DNA of 64,000 nucleotides, from contig NZ_JADEWG010000012.1 of assembly GCF_015207735.1 (NCBI RefSeq), positions 20,331 to 84,330 on the forward strand. Reading direction: 5' to 3'. Position 1 is the stretch's first letter. Each line of letters opens with the position of its first letter. This DNA is from [Phormidium] sp. LEGE 05292 (GTDB lineage Bacteria; Cyanobacteriota; Cyanobacteriia; Cyanobacteriales; Aerosakkonemataceae). Positions 1 through 10,479 of the stretch are shown here, piece by piece. The notes below the pieces were generated by a model. The model saw only the letters and a list, made by a program, of their open reading frames with translations. It did no database searches and had not been told where the DNA came from. A program made the translations under genes and the position numbers.

Positions 1-1458
1 AGAATTCCGATTACGGTTGCTGGTCAAGGGGTGTTATTGCGATCGCGCCAAGTGGTAGAATTGCAATCTCCCATTTCGGGACAGTTGCAAGAATTAAAAG
101 TTAAAGAGGGTGATTGTCTGCCCAATCCTCAAGGAATGATAGCTACTATTGAGCCTTTGGAATTAAAACAAAAACGAGAATTAGAAATGCAGAAATTAGC
201 GGAATTACAAAAGCAAGACCGGGAAGCTAGTGCGATCGCATTACAAAAAAATCAACTAGAAAAAATAGAATTAAATCAGCAAAAAACCAGCTTAAAACAA
301 CGTTTACAAGATGCTCAATCTCTTACACCATTACTAAAAAATCAAAGTACAAGTTCCATTACTAAACAAGGAGAAAGCTTAAAACAACGTCTGCAAAACT
401 TACAATCTTTAACGCCAGTTCTTCGGAGTAAAAGAAGCGGTGCAATTCAACAGAAACGAGAAAGTTTACAACAACGTCTACAAGATGCTAAAGCCCAAGC
501 TCCTGTGCTGAAAGAAAGGCTAGAAATCCGGCAGGAATTAGCAAAACAAGGAGCAATTCCCAAGGATCAAGTATTAGAAGCAGAACGACAATACAGAGAT
601 AGTTTGCAAAATGTAGCAGAAGTTCAAGCTCAATTAAAACAATTAGATGTCGATCAAACCCAAGCGGAACAAGCTTTCTTAGAAAATTTGAATTCAATTG
701 GCGAAATTCAATCTCAGCTAAAAAAGCTGGAACTTGACAAAACGGAAGCTGAACAAAGATATGTCGATAATTTGAATAAAATTTCCGAAATCGGAACGCA
801 GTTAAACGAGTTAGATACTAAAGCAAAAACTCTGGAACAACAAAACTTAGATACTACCAATAATCGCAAAAATCAAATTCTAGAAGTTGAGAATCAAGTT
901 AAAGCTTTTGACCAACAAATTCAAATAAACAGCGTCATTACAAGCCCTTATGAGGGATGTATTCTCGAACTTACTGTTACTAATGGTCAAGTTGTGAGTC
1001 CGGGGAGTCGTATTGGCTCAATTCAAATTCAAAAATCTGCTCAACCGCTATTAGCAGTTACTTATTTTGCTGTGAGAGATGGTAAGCAAATTAAACCAGG
1101 GATGCCAATTCAAATTACACCGAGTCTTGTAAAACGGGAAAGATTTGGAGGAATTGTGGGAAATGTGGTTTCAGTTTCGCCATTTCCGGTGACTAAACAA
1201 GGTGCTGCTAGTACAATTGGTAATCCAGAAATAGTAGAAAGTTTGCTGTCTCAATCTAAAGAAGCACAGATAGAAGTTTGGGCAGAATTAAAGGAAAATC
1301 CTCGTAATTTTAGTGGCTATGAATGGTCTTCTTCCCAAGGGCCATTAGATGTAAAAATGTCTACTGGTACCACGACTTCAGCACAAGTTACTGTACAACA
1401 ACGCGCACCAATTGAGTTTGTTTTACCATTTTTGCGGGAATGGAGTGGGATTAAGTGA
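1..1458 (+). CDS. NHLP/NHLM-type secretion membrane fusion protein (HlyD family), 5' end outside window
   Basis: The reading frame is open from base 1, so the gene begins upstream. A GTG at 31 is probably internal, because the preceding codons (RIPITVAGQG) continue the HlyD-like N-terminal region just after a membrane anchor. The visible part has a biotinyl-lipoyl-like half (QSPISGQLQELKVKEGD), a coiled-coil region of about 250 residues rich in Q, L, E and K with repeated blocks (KQRLQDAQSLTP, KQRLQNLQSLTP, QQRLQDAKAQAP), then the second lipoyl half (ITSPYEGCILELTVTNGQVV) and a beta-barrel end. In this family the protein links an inner-membrane ABC exporter to the outer envelope. The two ABC transporter genes that follow support assignment to the NHLP (nitrile hydratase leader peptide) microcin export type. 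No precursor peptide is visible in the window. Confidence 0.85.
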   Translation, partial: RIPITVAGQGVLLRSRQVVELQSPISGQLQELKVKEGDCLPNPQGMIATIEPLELKQKRELEMQKLAELQKQDREASAIALQKNQLEKIELNQQKTSLKQRLQDAQSLTPLLKNQSTSSITKQGESLKQRLQNLQSLTPVLRSKRSGAIQQKRESLQQRLQDAKAQAPVLKERLEIRQELAKQGAIPKDQVLEAERQYRDSLQNVAEVQAQLKQLDVDQTQAEQAFLENLNSIGEIQSQLKKLELDKTEAEQRYVDNLNKISEIGTQLNELDTKAKTLEQQNLDTTNNRKNQILEVENQVKAFDQQIQINSVITSPYEGCILELTVTNGQVVSPGSRIGSIQIQKSAQPLLAVTYFAVRDGKQIKPGMPIQITPSLVKRERFGGIVGNVVSVSPFPVTKQGAASTIGNPEIVESLLSQSKEAQIEVWAELKENPRNFSGYEWSSSQGPLDVKMSTGTTTSAQVTVQQRAPIEFVLPFLREWSGIK

Positions 1459-1469
1459 TATCAGAAAAA

Positions 1470-1583
1470 GATCCCCCTAAATCCCCCTTAATAAGGGGGA
1501 CTTAAAGCCGAGTCTTGTTCCCCCTTTAAAAGAAACTTAAAACCCAGTCTTGTTCCCCCCTTGTTAAGGGGGGTTAGGGGGGA
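1470..1583. repeat. GC-rich dispersed repeat with CCCCCTTA/TAAGGGGG hairpins
   Basis: Two related blocks of the type CCCCCTTAATAAGGGGG and CCCCCCTTGTTAAGGGGGG lie in the gap between the fusion protein and the ABC transporter. The same family recurs at about 58,772-58,930. It is a dispersed palindromic repeat that could fold in RNA; no coding function is seen. Confidence 0.7.
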
Positions 1584-1635
1584 TCAACTATGTGTAGCAA
1601 AGCCAACTTTTAGGTAATTTATATAATTTAAAACA

Positions 1636-3816
1636 ATGGCAATCAAAAATAAAAAATCAAACATTGTCAAGACTCCGACAGTACTACAAATGGAGGCTGT
1701 AGAATGTGGTGCTGCTGCTTTGGGAATGATTTTAAGTTATTACGGCAAATTTGTACCTTTAGCGGAACTTCGGCAAGAGTGTGGAGTATCTCGTGATGGT
1801 ATGAATGCCGCTAATTTATTGAAAGCTGCTAGACATTATGGAATGAAAGCTAAAGGTTATAAAAAAGGTTTAGAAACTTTAAAAGAAATGCCAGTTCCTT
1901 ATATAGTATTTTGGAATTTTGACCATTTTTTAGTCGTAGAAGGGTATGAGCGCGATCGCGTTTTTCTCAATGACCCAGCTAGTGGTAGACGCAAAGTAAC
2001 AAAACAGGAATTTTCCCAGGCATACACGGGAGTTGTGTTGGAAATAAAACCGGGAACTGAGTTTCAAAAAGGTGGACAAAAACGCAATACAATTTTGGCT
2101 TTACATTCTCGGCTAAAAAATTCTTATGATGCAGTTTTGTTGTCTATTCTAGCAGGGTTGTTTTTGACTTTTCCCCGTTTAGCAGTACCCGCTTTTAGTC
2201 AAGTTTTTACTGATGAAATTTTGGTGCAAGGTCGAGAAGATTGGTTACGACCTTTATTAATTGGAATGGTGATTACTGCGATCGTGCAAAGTCTATTATC
2301 CAGATTACGCCTAATCTACTTACGGCGACTAACAATTAAGCTTTCTATGGTAATGACAGGGCAGTTTATTTGGCATACTTTACGCTTACCAGTAGGATTT
2401 TATGCCCAACGTTTTGCAGGTGAAATTGGCAATCGCGCCGCCATCAATAATAAAGTTGTCGGTGTAATCAACAGTATTTCCACTACTGTAATTGACAGCA
2501 TGATGTTAATATTTTACGCAGCTTTAATGTTTATGTACGATTGGGTGCTAACAGTAATGACTATCAGTTTTGCTATAATTAATATTATCACATTGCAATT
2601 ATTACGCCGGATTCGTCTAGATGCTAACTTAAAAATTAGTCAACAAAGTAGTAAACTGTCTGGGGTAACAATTGACAGTTTACAATCAATTGAAACAATA
2701 AAAGCTTCTGGTTTAGAATCTGATTTATTTGCTAAGTTTGCTGGTTATCACGCTAAAACAATTAACGCCCAACAGGAATTAGCTTTACAAAGCCAAACTT
2801 TAACTTTATTACCAACAATTTTAAGCTCATTGGCAACAACTGCTCTTTTAGTAGTTGGCGGCTTCCGGGTAATGGATGGTAGTTTAACAATTGGAATGTT
2901 GGTAGCTTATCAAACTTTAATTAGCAGCTTTTTAGCGCCAGTAAATAGTTTAGTTAATTTTGGCAGTACCTTACAAATTTTAGAAGCGGATCTCGATCGC
3001 CTTGATGATGTTTTACAAAACCCTGTCGATCCAGAAGTTATCAGAGAAGAAACAGTAAATCAATTAACTATTAATAACTTTCCATCTTTTAAATTACTAG
3101 GTTATGTTGAATTACATAATATTTCTTTTGGCTATAATCGCTTAGAAACTCCTTTGATTGAAAACTTAAATTTATCCTTAAAACCTGGACAGCGAGTAGC
3201 GATAATTGGTAGTAGTGGTTCTGGTAAATCTACCATAGCAAAACTAATTTCAGGTTTGTATGTTCCTTGGTCAGGCAAAATTTTATTTGATGGTATTTCT
3301 CGCCTGGAAATTCCCCGCTTAGTTTTAGCAAATTCACTGGCAATGGTGGAACAAGATATATTTATATTCAAAGGTTCTGTACGAGAAAATTTAACGCTTT
3401 GGAATTCAACTATAAGTGAAGAAAACTTGGTGCAAGCTTGTCAAGATGCAGCAATTCATGACTTTATTTTATCCAGTTTAGGAGGATATAGCGCCGAAAT
3501 TGCTGAGGGAGGAATTAATTTGAGTGGCGGGCAACGTCAACGTTTAGAAATTGCCAGGGCGCTAGTCATGAATCCGAGAATTTTAGTATTAGATGAAGCT
3601 ACAAGTTTTTTAGATGCGGAAACTGAATTAATTATCGATCGCAATCTGCGGCGACGTGGTTGTTCTTGCATTGTCATCGCCCATCGCCTCAGCACAATTC
3701 GTGATTGTGATGAAATTATTGTCATGGAAAGAGGTAAAGTTGCCCAAAGAGGAACCCATGAAGAATTACAGCAACAGGGAGGAACTTATGCTAACTTACT
3801 ATTAGCTACTAGCTGA
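1636..3816 (+). CDS. NHLP-type peptidase-containing ABC exporter (C39 peptidase, TM, ATPase)
   Basis: This is a 726-residue protein of the peptidase-containing exporter class. The N-terminal C39 peptidase has Cys24 (in AVECGAA), His97 (in FDHFLVV) and Asp113 (in LNDPASG), the expected catalytic triad for cutting a leader after a double-glycine-type site. A six-helix ABC transmembrane region follows (roughly 160-440). The ATPase has Walker A GSSGSGKST from about residue 525, signature LSGGQRQR near 630 and Walker B ILVLDEATS near 650. It probably cleaves and exports a ribosomally made peptide together with the fusion protein upstream and the second ABC protein 39 bp downstream, as one operon. 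The 726-residue size matches the family. Confidence 0.92.
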   Translation: MAIKNKKSNIVKTPTVLQMEAVECGAAALGMILSYYGKFVPLAELRQECGVSRDGMNAANLLKAARHYGMKAKGYKKGLETLKEMPVPYIVFWNFDHFLVVEGYERDRVFLNDPASGRRKVTKQEFSQAYTGVVLEIKPGTEFQKGGQKRNTILALHSRLKNSYDAVLLSILAGLFLTFPRLAVPAFSQVFTDEILVQGREDWLRPLLIGMVITAIVQSLLSRLRLIYLRRLTIKLSMVMTGQFIWHTLRLPVGFYAQRFAGEIGNRAAINNKVVGVINSISTTVIDSMMLIFYAALMFMYDWVLTVMTISFAIINIITLQLLRRIRLDANLKISQQSSKLSGVTIDSLQSIETIKASGLESDLFAKFAGYHAKTINAQQELALQSQTLTLLPTILSSLATTALLVVGGFRVMDGSLTIGMLVAYQTLISSFLAPVNSLVNFGSTLQILEADLDRLDDVLQNPVDPEVIREETVNQLTINNFPSFKLLGYVELHNISFGYNRLETPLIENLNLSLKPGQRVAIIGSSGSGKSTIAKLISGLYVPWSGKILFDGISRLEIPRLVLANSLAMVEQDIFIFKGSVRENLTLWNSTISEENLVQACQDAAIHDFILSSLGGYSAEIAEGGINLSGGQRQRLEIARALVMNPRILVLDEATSFLDAETELIIDRNLRRRGCSCIVIAHRLSTIRDCDEIIVMERGKVAQRGTHEELQQQGGTYANLLLATS

Positions 3817-3855
3817 TGACAATTATTAGCTATTAGCAATTTATAGCTATTAGCG

Positions 3856-6786
3856 ATGTTAAATTCTGATTTATTTAAATTACTGCATAACTTTAAAGGC
3901 AACCAACCTTTACTACTAGATAATCCCCAGAAGGTTTGGGTAGTTCAAGCTGGTACAATGGCGATTTTTGTTACCAAAATTGTAGCAGGAGAAGCTATAG
4001 GCGATCGACGTTATCTGTTTAGTGTTAGTGCGGGAGAAGCATTATTTGGTGTTGCTTTATGGGGAGAAGAAACACCGGAAAATGTAGAGTTAGACGAAAA
4101 TTTTCCATCTTTTAACTATGGACTTTTAGCAGTTGCTATTCAAGAAAGTGTAGTTTTAGAACTAGATTTTGCCGATTTAATTTCCCAGATAGCAGCAGGT
4201 GACACAGAAGTAATTCTTTTATTAGAAAGTTGGATCGATCGCATCAGTAAATTAGTTGCTACTCCGGGCATATCAAATTCAAAAAATCAAATACAATCCA
4301 CAGATTCTAGCCCGGATAAATTATCTAAAGGGCAAGTACTACAAGCATCTTCTAAAACAATTTTTTGGGTGAAAGTTCATCAAGGTAGTACAGCTTGGAT
4401 GGGCATAGAAGAATTAAGCTTAGATCCTAAATCTCCCCCGTTTCCCCTCGCTGCTTCTACCTGGGTAGAATCACTTAATCTTGTTGAAATTGACATAATT
4501 AAAACTGTGGAAATTGCGGAAGAGTTATCTCAGAGTTTAGCTTTATTTCATTCTTATGCTTGCCGCTATCTTGAAATCAAACATCAACAGAAATTAGAAG
4601 CAGAAATTCAACAATTTCAGCAACTACAACTGTTAAATCATCAAGTAACCGAAAATGCTTTTAATTCCTTAGCTTCCGCCTTACAACCGCAACAAATACA
4701 GCCAGAAGAAACGCCTTTATTAATCGCTGCTGGGGCTGTTGCTAGAGCAATGGAAATTCCAATTCGTCACCCAATTAAATCAGTAAATTTACAGCAAATA
4801 GATCCGGTAGAGGCGATCGCCATAGCCTGGAAAATTCGCATCCGGCGTGTTTCCTTAAATGGGGAATGGTGGAAACAAGAATATAACCCACTTTTAGCTT
4901 TTACCACTGATAAGCGTCCAGTAGCTTTGTTAGTTGATAAAAGCAAAGGTTATCGTTATTTTTTGTTCGATCCAGAAACTCGCACTCGCACATTAGTTAA
5001 TAGAAATATTGCCTCTACTTTAGCCTCAGAAGCTTATATATTTTATCGTCCTTTACCGCAAGTAATTAATCAAGCATTTGAAGTGTTTAAATTTGGCATC
5101 AAAGGATATGAAACTGAAACAATTAAAATTATCATTGTGGGAATTGTGGGTACAATTTTGGGGATGGCGGTTCCCCAAGCCACAGCAATTTTAATTAATC
5201 AAGCAATTCCTGATGGCGACCGCCTACTTTTATTACAACTAGCATTAGCTTTATTAGCAGTATCTTTTGGCAAAACTGCATTTAATCTATATCAAGGATT
5301 AGTTGCTTTACGAGTTAGTAACGGAATTAATAGCACTCTTCAAATAGCTATTTGGGATAGATTACTAAGATTAAATCCGTCATTAATTAGGCAATTCACC
5401 ACTGGCGATTTGCTAGTACGGATTATGTCTATTAGCCAAATATATAGCATTTTTAGCGGTGCTACTCAACGCACTTTATTAAGTGGTTTATTTTCTTTGT
5501 TAAATTTAGGATTAATGTTTATTTACGACCTAAAACTAACTTTAGTAGCTATAGCAGTGACTTTGCTAGCAGTAATTTTAACCATTATTTCTAGTTTTCT
5601 GTTATTAGGTAAAGAGCGACGGCAAGAGGAATTAAGTGGCGAAATTCAAGGATTAGTAGTACAACTAATTAATGGTGTACCTAAATTGCGAGTAGCAGTA
5701 GCAGAATCACGGGCTTTTGCAGCTTGGGCAAAAAGATATAGCGAACAAAACCAATTAACTAAGGAAATTATTCAAGTTAATGATATCGTTTCTGTACTCA
5801 ACGAATTACTATCTTTAATTAGTTTAATTTTATTATATTGGTTTGGATTTTCAGCTATTCAAAGTTCCCTAACGGGCGAAAGTAACTTAACACTGGGAAC
5901 ATTTCTAGCATTTAATTCTGCTTTTGGGATATTTTTTGGCGGGGTGACTTCTTTAAGTAATACTTTAATTAAACTGATAGAAATTGCGCCTTTATGGGAG
6001 CGATCGCAACCGATTTTACAAGGCACGTTAGAATTTGATGAACACAGAGCTAATCCCGGTCTTTTGAGTGGACAAATAAGATTAGAAAATATTACTTTCC
6101 GTTACCGAGAAGATAGCCCAATTATTCTTCATGAAGTAAACATCCACGCCAATCCAGGAGAATTTATCGCTATTGTTGGCCCTTCTGGAAGTGGTAAATC
6201 AACTATTTTTCGCTTATTATTAGGCTTTGAAACTCCTCAAAATGGCAAAGTTTATTATGATGGACAAGATTTAGCTAATTTAGATTTACAAGCAGTGCGG
6301 CGACAATTAGGAGTAGTTTTACAAAATGGTCGAGTTACCCAAGGTTCAATTTTGGAAAACATTACTGGTGGCGCATTAGTTACAGTTGAAGAAGCTTGGG
6401 AAGCAGCAAGAATGGCGGGATTAGCTGAAGATATTGAACAAATGCCAATGGGAATACAAACGATCGTTAGTGAAGGAGGTACAAATCTTTCTGGAGGACA
6501 AAGACAAAGGTTATTAATTGCGCGATCGCTCATCTTTAAACCACCTATTATTCTCTTAGATGAAGCTACCAGTTATCTTGATAATAACACTCAAGCAATA
6601 GTGACAGAAAGCTTAGAAAAAATGAATGCTACAAGAATAATTATTGCCCATCGTTTGAGTACAATTCGCCACGCCGATCGCATTTACGTCTTAGAATCAG
6701 GTCGCATATTACAAGTCGGTTCTTTTGCCGAATTAGTAAATCAACCAGGACTATTTGCTAAATTAGTAGCCCGACAATTAGAGTAA
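3856..6786 (+). CDS. NHLP-type ABC exporter 2 with long N-terminal regulatory region
   Basis: This 976-residue protein has an N-terminal section of about 400 residues without a peptidase triad. The section begins with a jelly-roll-like stretch resembling a cyclic-nucleotide-binding fold (TMAIFVTKIVAGEAIGDRRYLF), as in the second ABC component of NHLP systems. A transmembrane region follows (about 420-700), then an ATPase with Walker A GPSGSGKST from about residue 775, signature LSGGQRQR near 880 and an ILLDEATS Walker B. It is the likely heteromeric or accessory partner of the peptidase-ABC protein upstream. No precursor or maturation gene follows, so the substrate must be encoded elsewhere. 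Confidence 0.9.
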   Translation: MLNSDLFKLLHNFKGNQPLLLDNPQKVWVVQAGTMAIFVTKIVAGEAIGDRRYLFSVSAGEALFGVALWGEETPENVELDENFPSFNYGLLAVAIQESVVLELDFADLISQIAAGDTEVILLLESWIDRISKLVATPGISNSKNQIQSTDSSPDKLSKGQVLQASSKTIFWVKVHQGSTAWMGIEELSLDPKSPPFPLAASTWVESLNLVEIDIIKTVEIAEELSQSLALFHSYACRYLEIKHQQKLEAEIQQFQQLQLLNHQVTENAFNSLASALQPQQIQPEETPLLIAAGAVARAMEIPIRHPIKSVNLQQIDPVEAIAIAWKIRIRRVSLNGEWWKQEYNPLLAFTTDKRPVALLVDKSKGYRYFLFDPETRTRTLVNRNIASTLASEAYIFYRPLPQVINQAFEVFKFGIKGYETETIKIIIVGIVGTILGMAVPQATAILINQAIPDGDRLLLLQLALALLAVSFGKTAFNLYQGLVALRVSNGINSTLQIAIWDRLLRLNPSLIRQFTTGDLLVRIMSISQIYSIFSGATQRTLLSGLFSLLNLGLMFIYDLKLTLVAIAVTLLAVILTIISSFLLLGKERRQEELSGEIQGLVVQLINGVPKLRVAVAESRAFAAWAKRYSEQNQLTKEIIQVNDIVSVLNELLSLISLILLYWFGFSAIQSSLTGESNLTLGTFLAFNSAFGIFFGGVTSLSNTLIKLIEIAPLWERSQPILQGTLEFDEHRANPGLLSGQIRLENITFRYREDSPIILHEVNIHANPGEFIAIVGPSGSGKSTIFRLLLGFETPQNGKVYYDGQDLANLDLQAVRRQLGVVLQNGRVTQGSILENITGGALVTVEEAWEAARMAGLAEDIEQMPMGIQTIVSEGGTNLSGGQRQRLLIARSLIFKPPIILLDEATSYLDNNTQAIVTESLEKMNATRIIIAHRLSTIRHADRIYVLESGRILQVGSFAELVNQPGLFAKLVARQLE

Positions 6787-6995
6787 TACCAAATCTGGGT
6801 TAATTATCCCCTCTATCTTTTCCTTCTTTCCTCTGTGTCCTCTGTGCCTCTGTGGTTCATTATATTTATTAGACACTTGCGTAATACTAAATCCGGGTGA
6901 AAAACCCTCTTTATTAATGAACCGCAGAGGACGCAGAGGACGCAGAGAAAAGAGGGAGGAGATATAGGGGGTAAATAACCCGGATTTGGTATTAG
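6784..6995. repeat. MITE-like imperfect palindrome, about 210 bp
   Basis: The ends are inverted copies (TAATACCAAATCTGGGTTAA and the reverse, ...CCCGGATTTGGTATTAG). Inside, CTCTGTGTCCTCTGTGCCTC is mirrored by GAGGACGCAGAGGACGCAGAG. A second member lies at 19,756-19,951. It is a non-coding, hairpin-forming mobile-element-like repeat. Confidence 0.65.
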
Positions 6996-7113
6996 TCATA
7001 TAACAGTGGAAAATTCAAAACTTAAAACTTGCTCCCTAACTCAAAACTCAAAACGTGCTACGCACCGCTACGCTAACAAAACTCAAAACTTTCTTCTGCC
7101 TTCTGCCTTCAAT

Positions 7114-9735
7114 TTACCATTGAGGTTGTTCAGCTAATAATGCCGTTGCCGCTTCACTATTTAGTGGTTTAGAAAAATAATATCCTTGTCCATATTCACA
7201 TTCCAACTCTCGCAATATTTCCATTTGTGAGGCTTTTTCTACTCCCTCAGCAACTACATCCATACCTAATTTATGACTGAGCATGATTACAGTTTCGACG
7301 ATCGCTAAATTTTCACTACTATCTTCCATCCTGCTCACAAAAGAGCGATCGACTTTTAAAGTATCTACAGGCAAGCGATGTAAATAACTCAAAGATGAAT
7401 ATCCAGTACCAAAATCATCAATACTAAAACGTAAATTAAAAGCTTTTAAACGTAAGATAGTAGCAATAGTAATCTCCACATCTTGCATTGCCATACTTTC
7501 AGTAATTTCTAGTTTTAAAGTATGTCCATCTACCTTTGTTTCCTTGAGAATTTGTTCAACTCGTTCAGTTAAATCGGGTTGAGAAAACTGTTGCGTGGAA
7601 AGATTCACACTTAAGGATAAAGATGATTGCAGGGAAAATTGCTCTTGCCAAATTTTTAACTGACGGCAAGATTCTTTTAAAATCCATTCACCCAAAGGAA
7701 TAATTAAACCAGTTTCTTCAGCCAAAGGAATAAATTCAGCAGGGGAAATGAATTTACCAGGAGGTTGCCAACGAATTAAAGCTTCAAAACCTGCTATTCT
7801 ACCCGTTTTAAATGATATAATTGGTTGATAAAAAACGATAAATTCTTGACTCGTTCCCGCAGTTAAAGCAGCGATCGCTCTACGTAAATCATTTTCTAAA
7901 TGCAAACGCGAAACTATTTGGTTACGCATACCCGTAGAAAACACTTCATAACGTGCTTTACCCAATGATTTTGCCCGATACATTGCCGTATGAGCATCTC
8001 GCAACAGTTCTTCTGGTTGGCGATTAACTAATAATTCTACATCATCAGATTGCTCGCAACTTATCTGATTAAAAGCAATACCAAAGCTAGCCGAAATAAA
8101 TATTTCTTCACCTTTCAGCTTAAATGGCAAAGTCAATTGATGTTGCATTTCATCGGCTACCAATTTTGCCTGAGTAACATTACTAATATTTGTCAATAAG
8201 ACAGCAAACTCATCGCCGCCAATCCGAGCTACTGTATCTTGACGACTTAGACAAGATTTTAATCTTTTGGCTACAGCAATTAATAATCGATCGCCAATTT
8301 GATGGGTAAAATTATCATTAATCATGTTAAAGCGATCCAGATCTAAAAATATTACTGCAACTAAAGAATTATCTTTTTGTTGAGCGCGAGTAATTTCTTT
8401 TTCTATTTTTTTGATAAGAAAACTTCTATTTGGTAAACCAGTTAAACTATCATAAAAAGTATCATGAAATAACTTATAAGTTGCTACACTACTGCCTGTA
8501 ACTAATAATCCCAATGCTGGTACTATTAGCGGCACCCATCCTGCTTGCAAAAAACTAACAAAGAAAACAGTCAATAAAGTTACTAACGCAGTTAATGTCG
8601 CAATTCCTAAGAATAATGGTCGGCGAAAGCGCCAAACTATTATTCCTCCTATGAGCGACCAACACCAGATCCAAAACCATTCTAACCATTGAGGCCAAAA
8701 CCAAAATAAAGGTTGATTATCTTCCAGAATGCTGATAATTTGACTTACCATCTGAGCATGAATCAGCACTCCGGGCATGGTGGCTTTATCGCGATCGGTT
8801 GCCGTATAAGGAGTGAAAAGTAGATCTTTTTGGCTGGGTGCTACCGTACCAATTATGACTATTTTATTTTTTACTAAAGCTGGATCTACTTCTCCATTTA
8901 AAACTTGAGTTAATGTTACTTGGGGCGCTATATTTTGACTTCTAGCTCGATATTTTAATAATATTTGATAACCTCCTGTATCAATATTTTGGTATCCTCC
9001 AGAGTCAGCCTCTAAATTGGGGAAAACTTTCTCACCCAATTTAAGCTGATGAGGCTCTGCTTTTAAAGCAAAATTACGCTCTTGCAAATATTTTAAACTG
9101 ATTCGTAACCCAAAAGAGTAGTATGCTTCGCCTTTGACGCTAGCAAATATAAAATTTCGCCGAATCACTCCATCGGGATCGAGTACAAAATCATTAAAAC
9201 TAATTTGTTGCTTTGCTGCACTAGGAGGCGGCTTGACACTTTCATTTTCACTATCTATTAATTTAGTAATTACGACTACATTTTGCGCTTGTAATTCCTT
9301 AACCAGTTCAGCATGACCGGGCGGATACGGTATTTCCCGGTATAAATCTAAACCAATAACTTTTGGTTGAGACAATTGCAACTTTGCTATTAGCCTAGCC
9401 AATGTTCGATCTGACAGAGGCCATTTCTTTTGTGCTTGGATATCTGAGTCGGTAATTCCTACAATCAAAATTCTCTGATCTGGCTTCTTCTCCGGTTTTA
9501 ATTGGGTGGCGCGATCGAATTCCATTAACTCCAACGGCTGCAATATTTCCATCTGTCTGATTGCTAACAGCGAACCCGTAACCAGTAAGCTAGTAATCAA
9601 AACAGGTTGTTGAAAAATCAGAAATGATTTGTAGGCCAATTTTTTGACCCCAGCATGAACGGTGTTTTTAGACAATAGCTGAGGTAGTTTCTGAAAAAGT
9701 TTAGCAGGCACAAAATTAAGCAAAAGCACTACCAA
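7114..9735 (-). CDS. CHASE2-GGDEF-EAL membrane protein (c-di-GMP turnover)
   Basis: This 873-residue protein has an N-terminal membrane segment, a CHASE2 sensor domain (about 60-370), about three further TM segments near residues 360-430, then GGDEF (ARIGGDEFAVLL near 500) and EAL (AGFEALIRWQ near 650) domains. It senses an unknown extracytoplasmic signal and makes or degrades cyclic di-GMP. GGDEF and EAL motifs are both intact, so either activity is possible. The outermost start is TTG; a GTG two codons later is an alternative. The DUF928 gene on the other strand 745 bp away is a common neighbour of CHASE2 proteins in cyanobacteria. Confidence 0.9.
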   Translation of the reverse strand: MVVLLLNFVPAKLFQKLPQLLSKNTVHAGVKKLAYKSFLIFQQPVLITSLLVTGSLLAIRQMEILQPLELMEFDRATQLKPEKKPDQRILIVGITDSDIQAQKKWPLSDRTLARLIAKLQLSQPKVIGLDLYREIPYPPGHAELVKELQAQNVVVITKLIDSENESVKPPPSAAKQQISFNDFVLDPDGVIRRNFIFASVKGEAYYSFGLRISLKYLQERNFALKAEPHQLKLGEKVFPNLEADSGGYQNIDTGGYQILLKYRARSQNIAPQVTLTQVLNGEVDPALVKNKIVIIGTVAPSQKDLLFTPYTATDRDKATMPGVLIHAQMVSQIISILEDNQPLFWFWPQWLEWFWIWCWSLIGGIIVWRFRRPLFLGIATLTALVTLLTVFFVSFLQAGWVPLIVPALGLLVTGSSVATYKLFHDTFYDSLTGLPNRSFLIKKIEKEITRAQQKDNSLVAVIFLDLDRFNMINDNFTHQIGDRLLIAVAKRLKSCLSRQDTVARIGGDEFAVLLTNISNVTQAKLVADEMQHQLTLPFKLKGEEIFISASFGIAFNQISCEQSDDVELLVNRQPEELLRDAHTAMYRAKSLGKARYEVFSTGMRNQIVSRLHLENDLRRAIAALTAGTSQEFIVFYQPIISFKTGRIAGFEALIRWQPPGKFISPAEFIPLAEETGLIIPLGEWILKESCRQLKIWQEQFSLQSSLSLSVNLSTQQFSQPDLTERVEQILKETKVDGHTLKLEITESMAMQDVEITIATILRLKAFNLRFSIDDFGTGYSSLSYLHRLPVDTLKVDRSFVSRMEDSSENLAIVETVIMLSHKLGMDVVAEGVEKASQMEILRELECEYGQGYYFSKPLNSEAATALLAEQPQW

Positions 9736-10479
9736 GTATCACTTTTCAAGCGGATTTTCGTAACTCAACAAGGATTTCTTGCGATCGCCTTTTTATTTCT
9801 CTCTTACACCCTATTAACGCAAGTTGCTAGTTATATAATTAATCCTGTGATTAGGTAAGTTTTTCTGCTGTTTTCGCTCGTTATCCTAGTTGTCATAAGA
9901 GCGAAGACAGCGCAATAACATACCTTACGCAAGTTACTAGTTACTTGGGTTATTACTTTATTTTAGATCTTAGAGAGAATTTTACCAGAGATTTTATACC
10001 CATATAGATAAAATTATTTTATGATTCTTTATTAACTTGTAACACTATTAGATAACTAAATCAGTAAAAATTTTACTTAGCTTAATCAAAATTTTAAAAA
10101 GAGCGGCAAATAACTTAATAAAATTTAAATCCTACAAATTTTTTTAAATTCGAGGTAGGTGATAAATTGAAACAATTAATTATCTATTGTAAAAATTTGT
10201 CCCTTAAGATAGATGATAGAAAATAAAGTTGTAACTAGTAAAGGATTATGTAACTGAAATCCTGTATAGAAAAATATAGCAATTATTACCGTTTTGAGCT
10301 AGCCGATCTTGTAAATATACAGAAATAATCAAAATTAACAATTGTGTGTTTTTACGGAACCATTTGCCAGAAGAATGTGCTTATAATGAACACAAGACTG
10401 TTTCCACAGAAAAATACTAACCTGGGAACAAGTTTTTCCAATTAACCATAAAAGTTATTTCATTTAACAATTGGTTTCT
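9736..10479. other. intergenic region, 740 bp, divergent promoters and small repeats
   Basis: There is no convincing gene here. A direct repeat ACGCAAGTTGCTAGTTA / ACGCAAGTTACTAGTTA flanks an inverted repeat (GCTGTTTTCGCTCGTTAT ... ATAAGAGCGAAGACAGC). The AT-rich remainder probably holds the divergent promoters of the CHASE2 and DUF928 genes. Confidence 0.5.
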
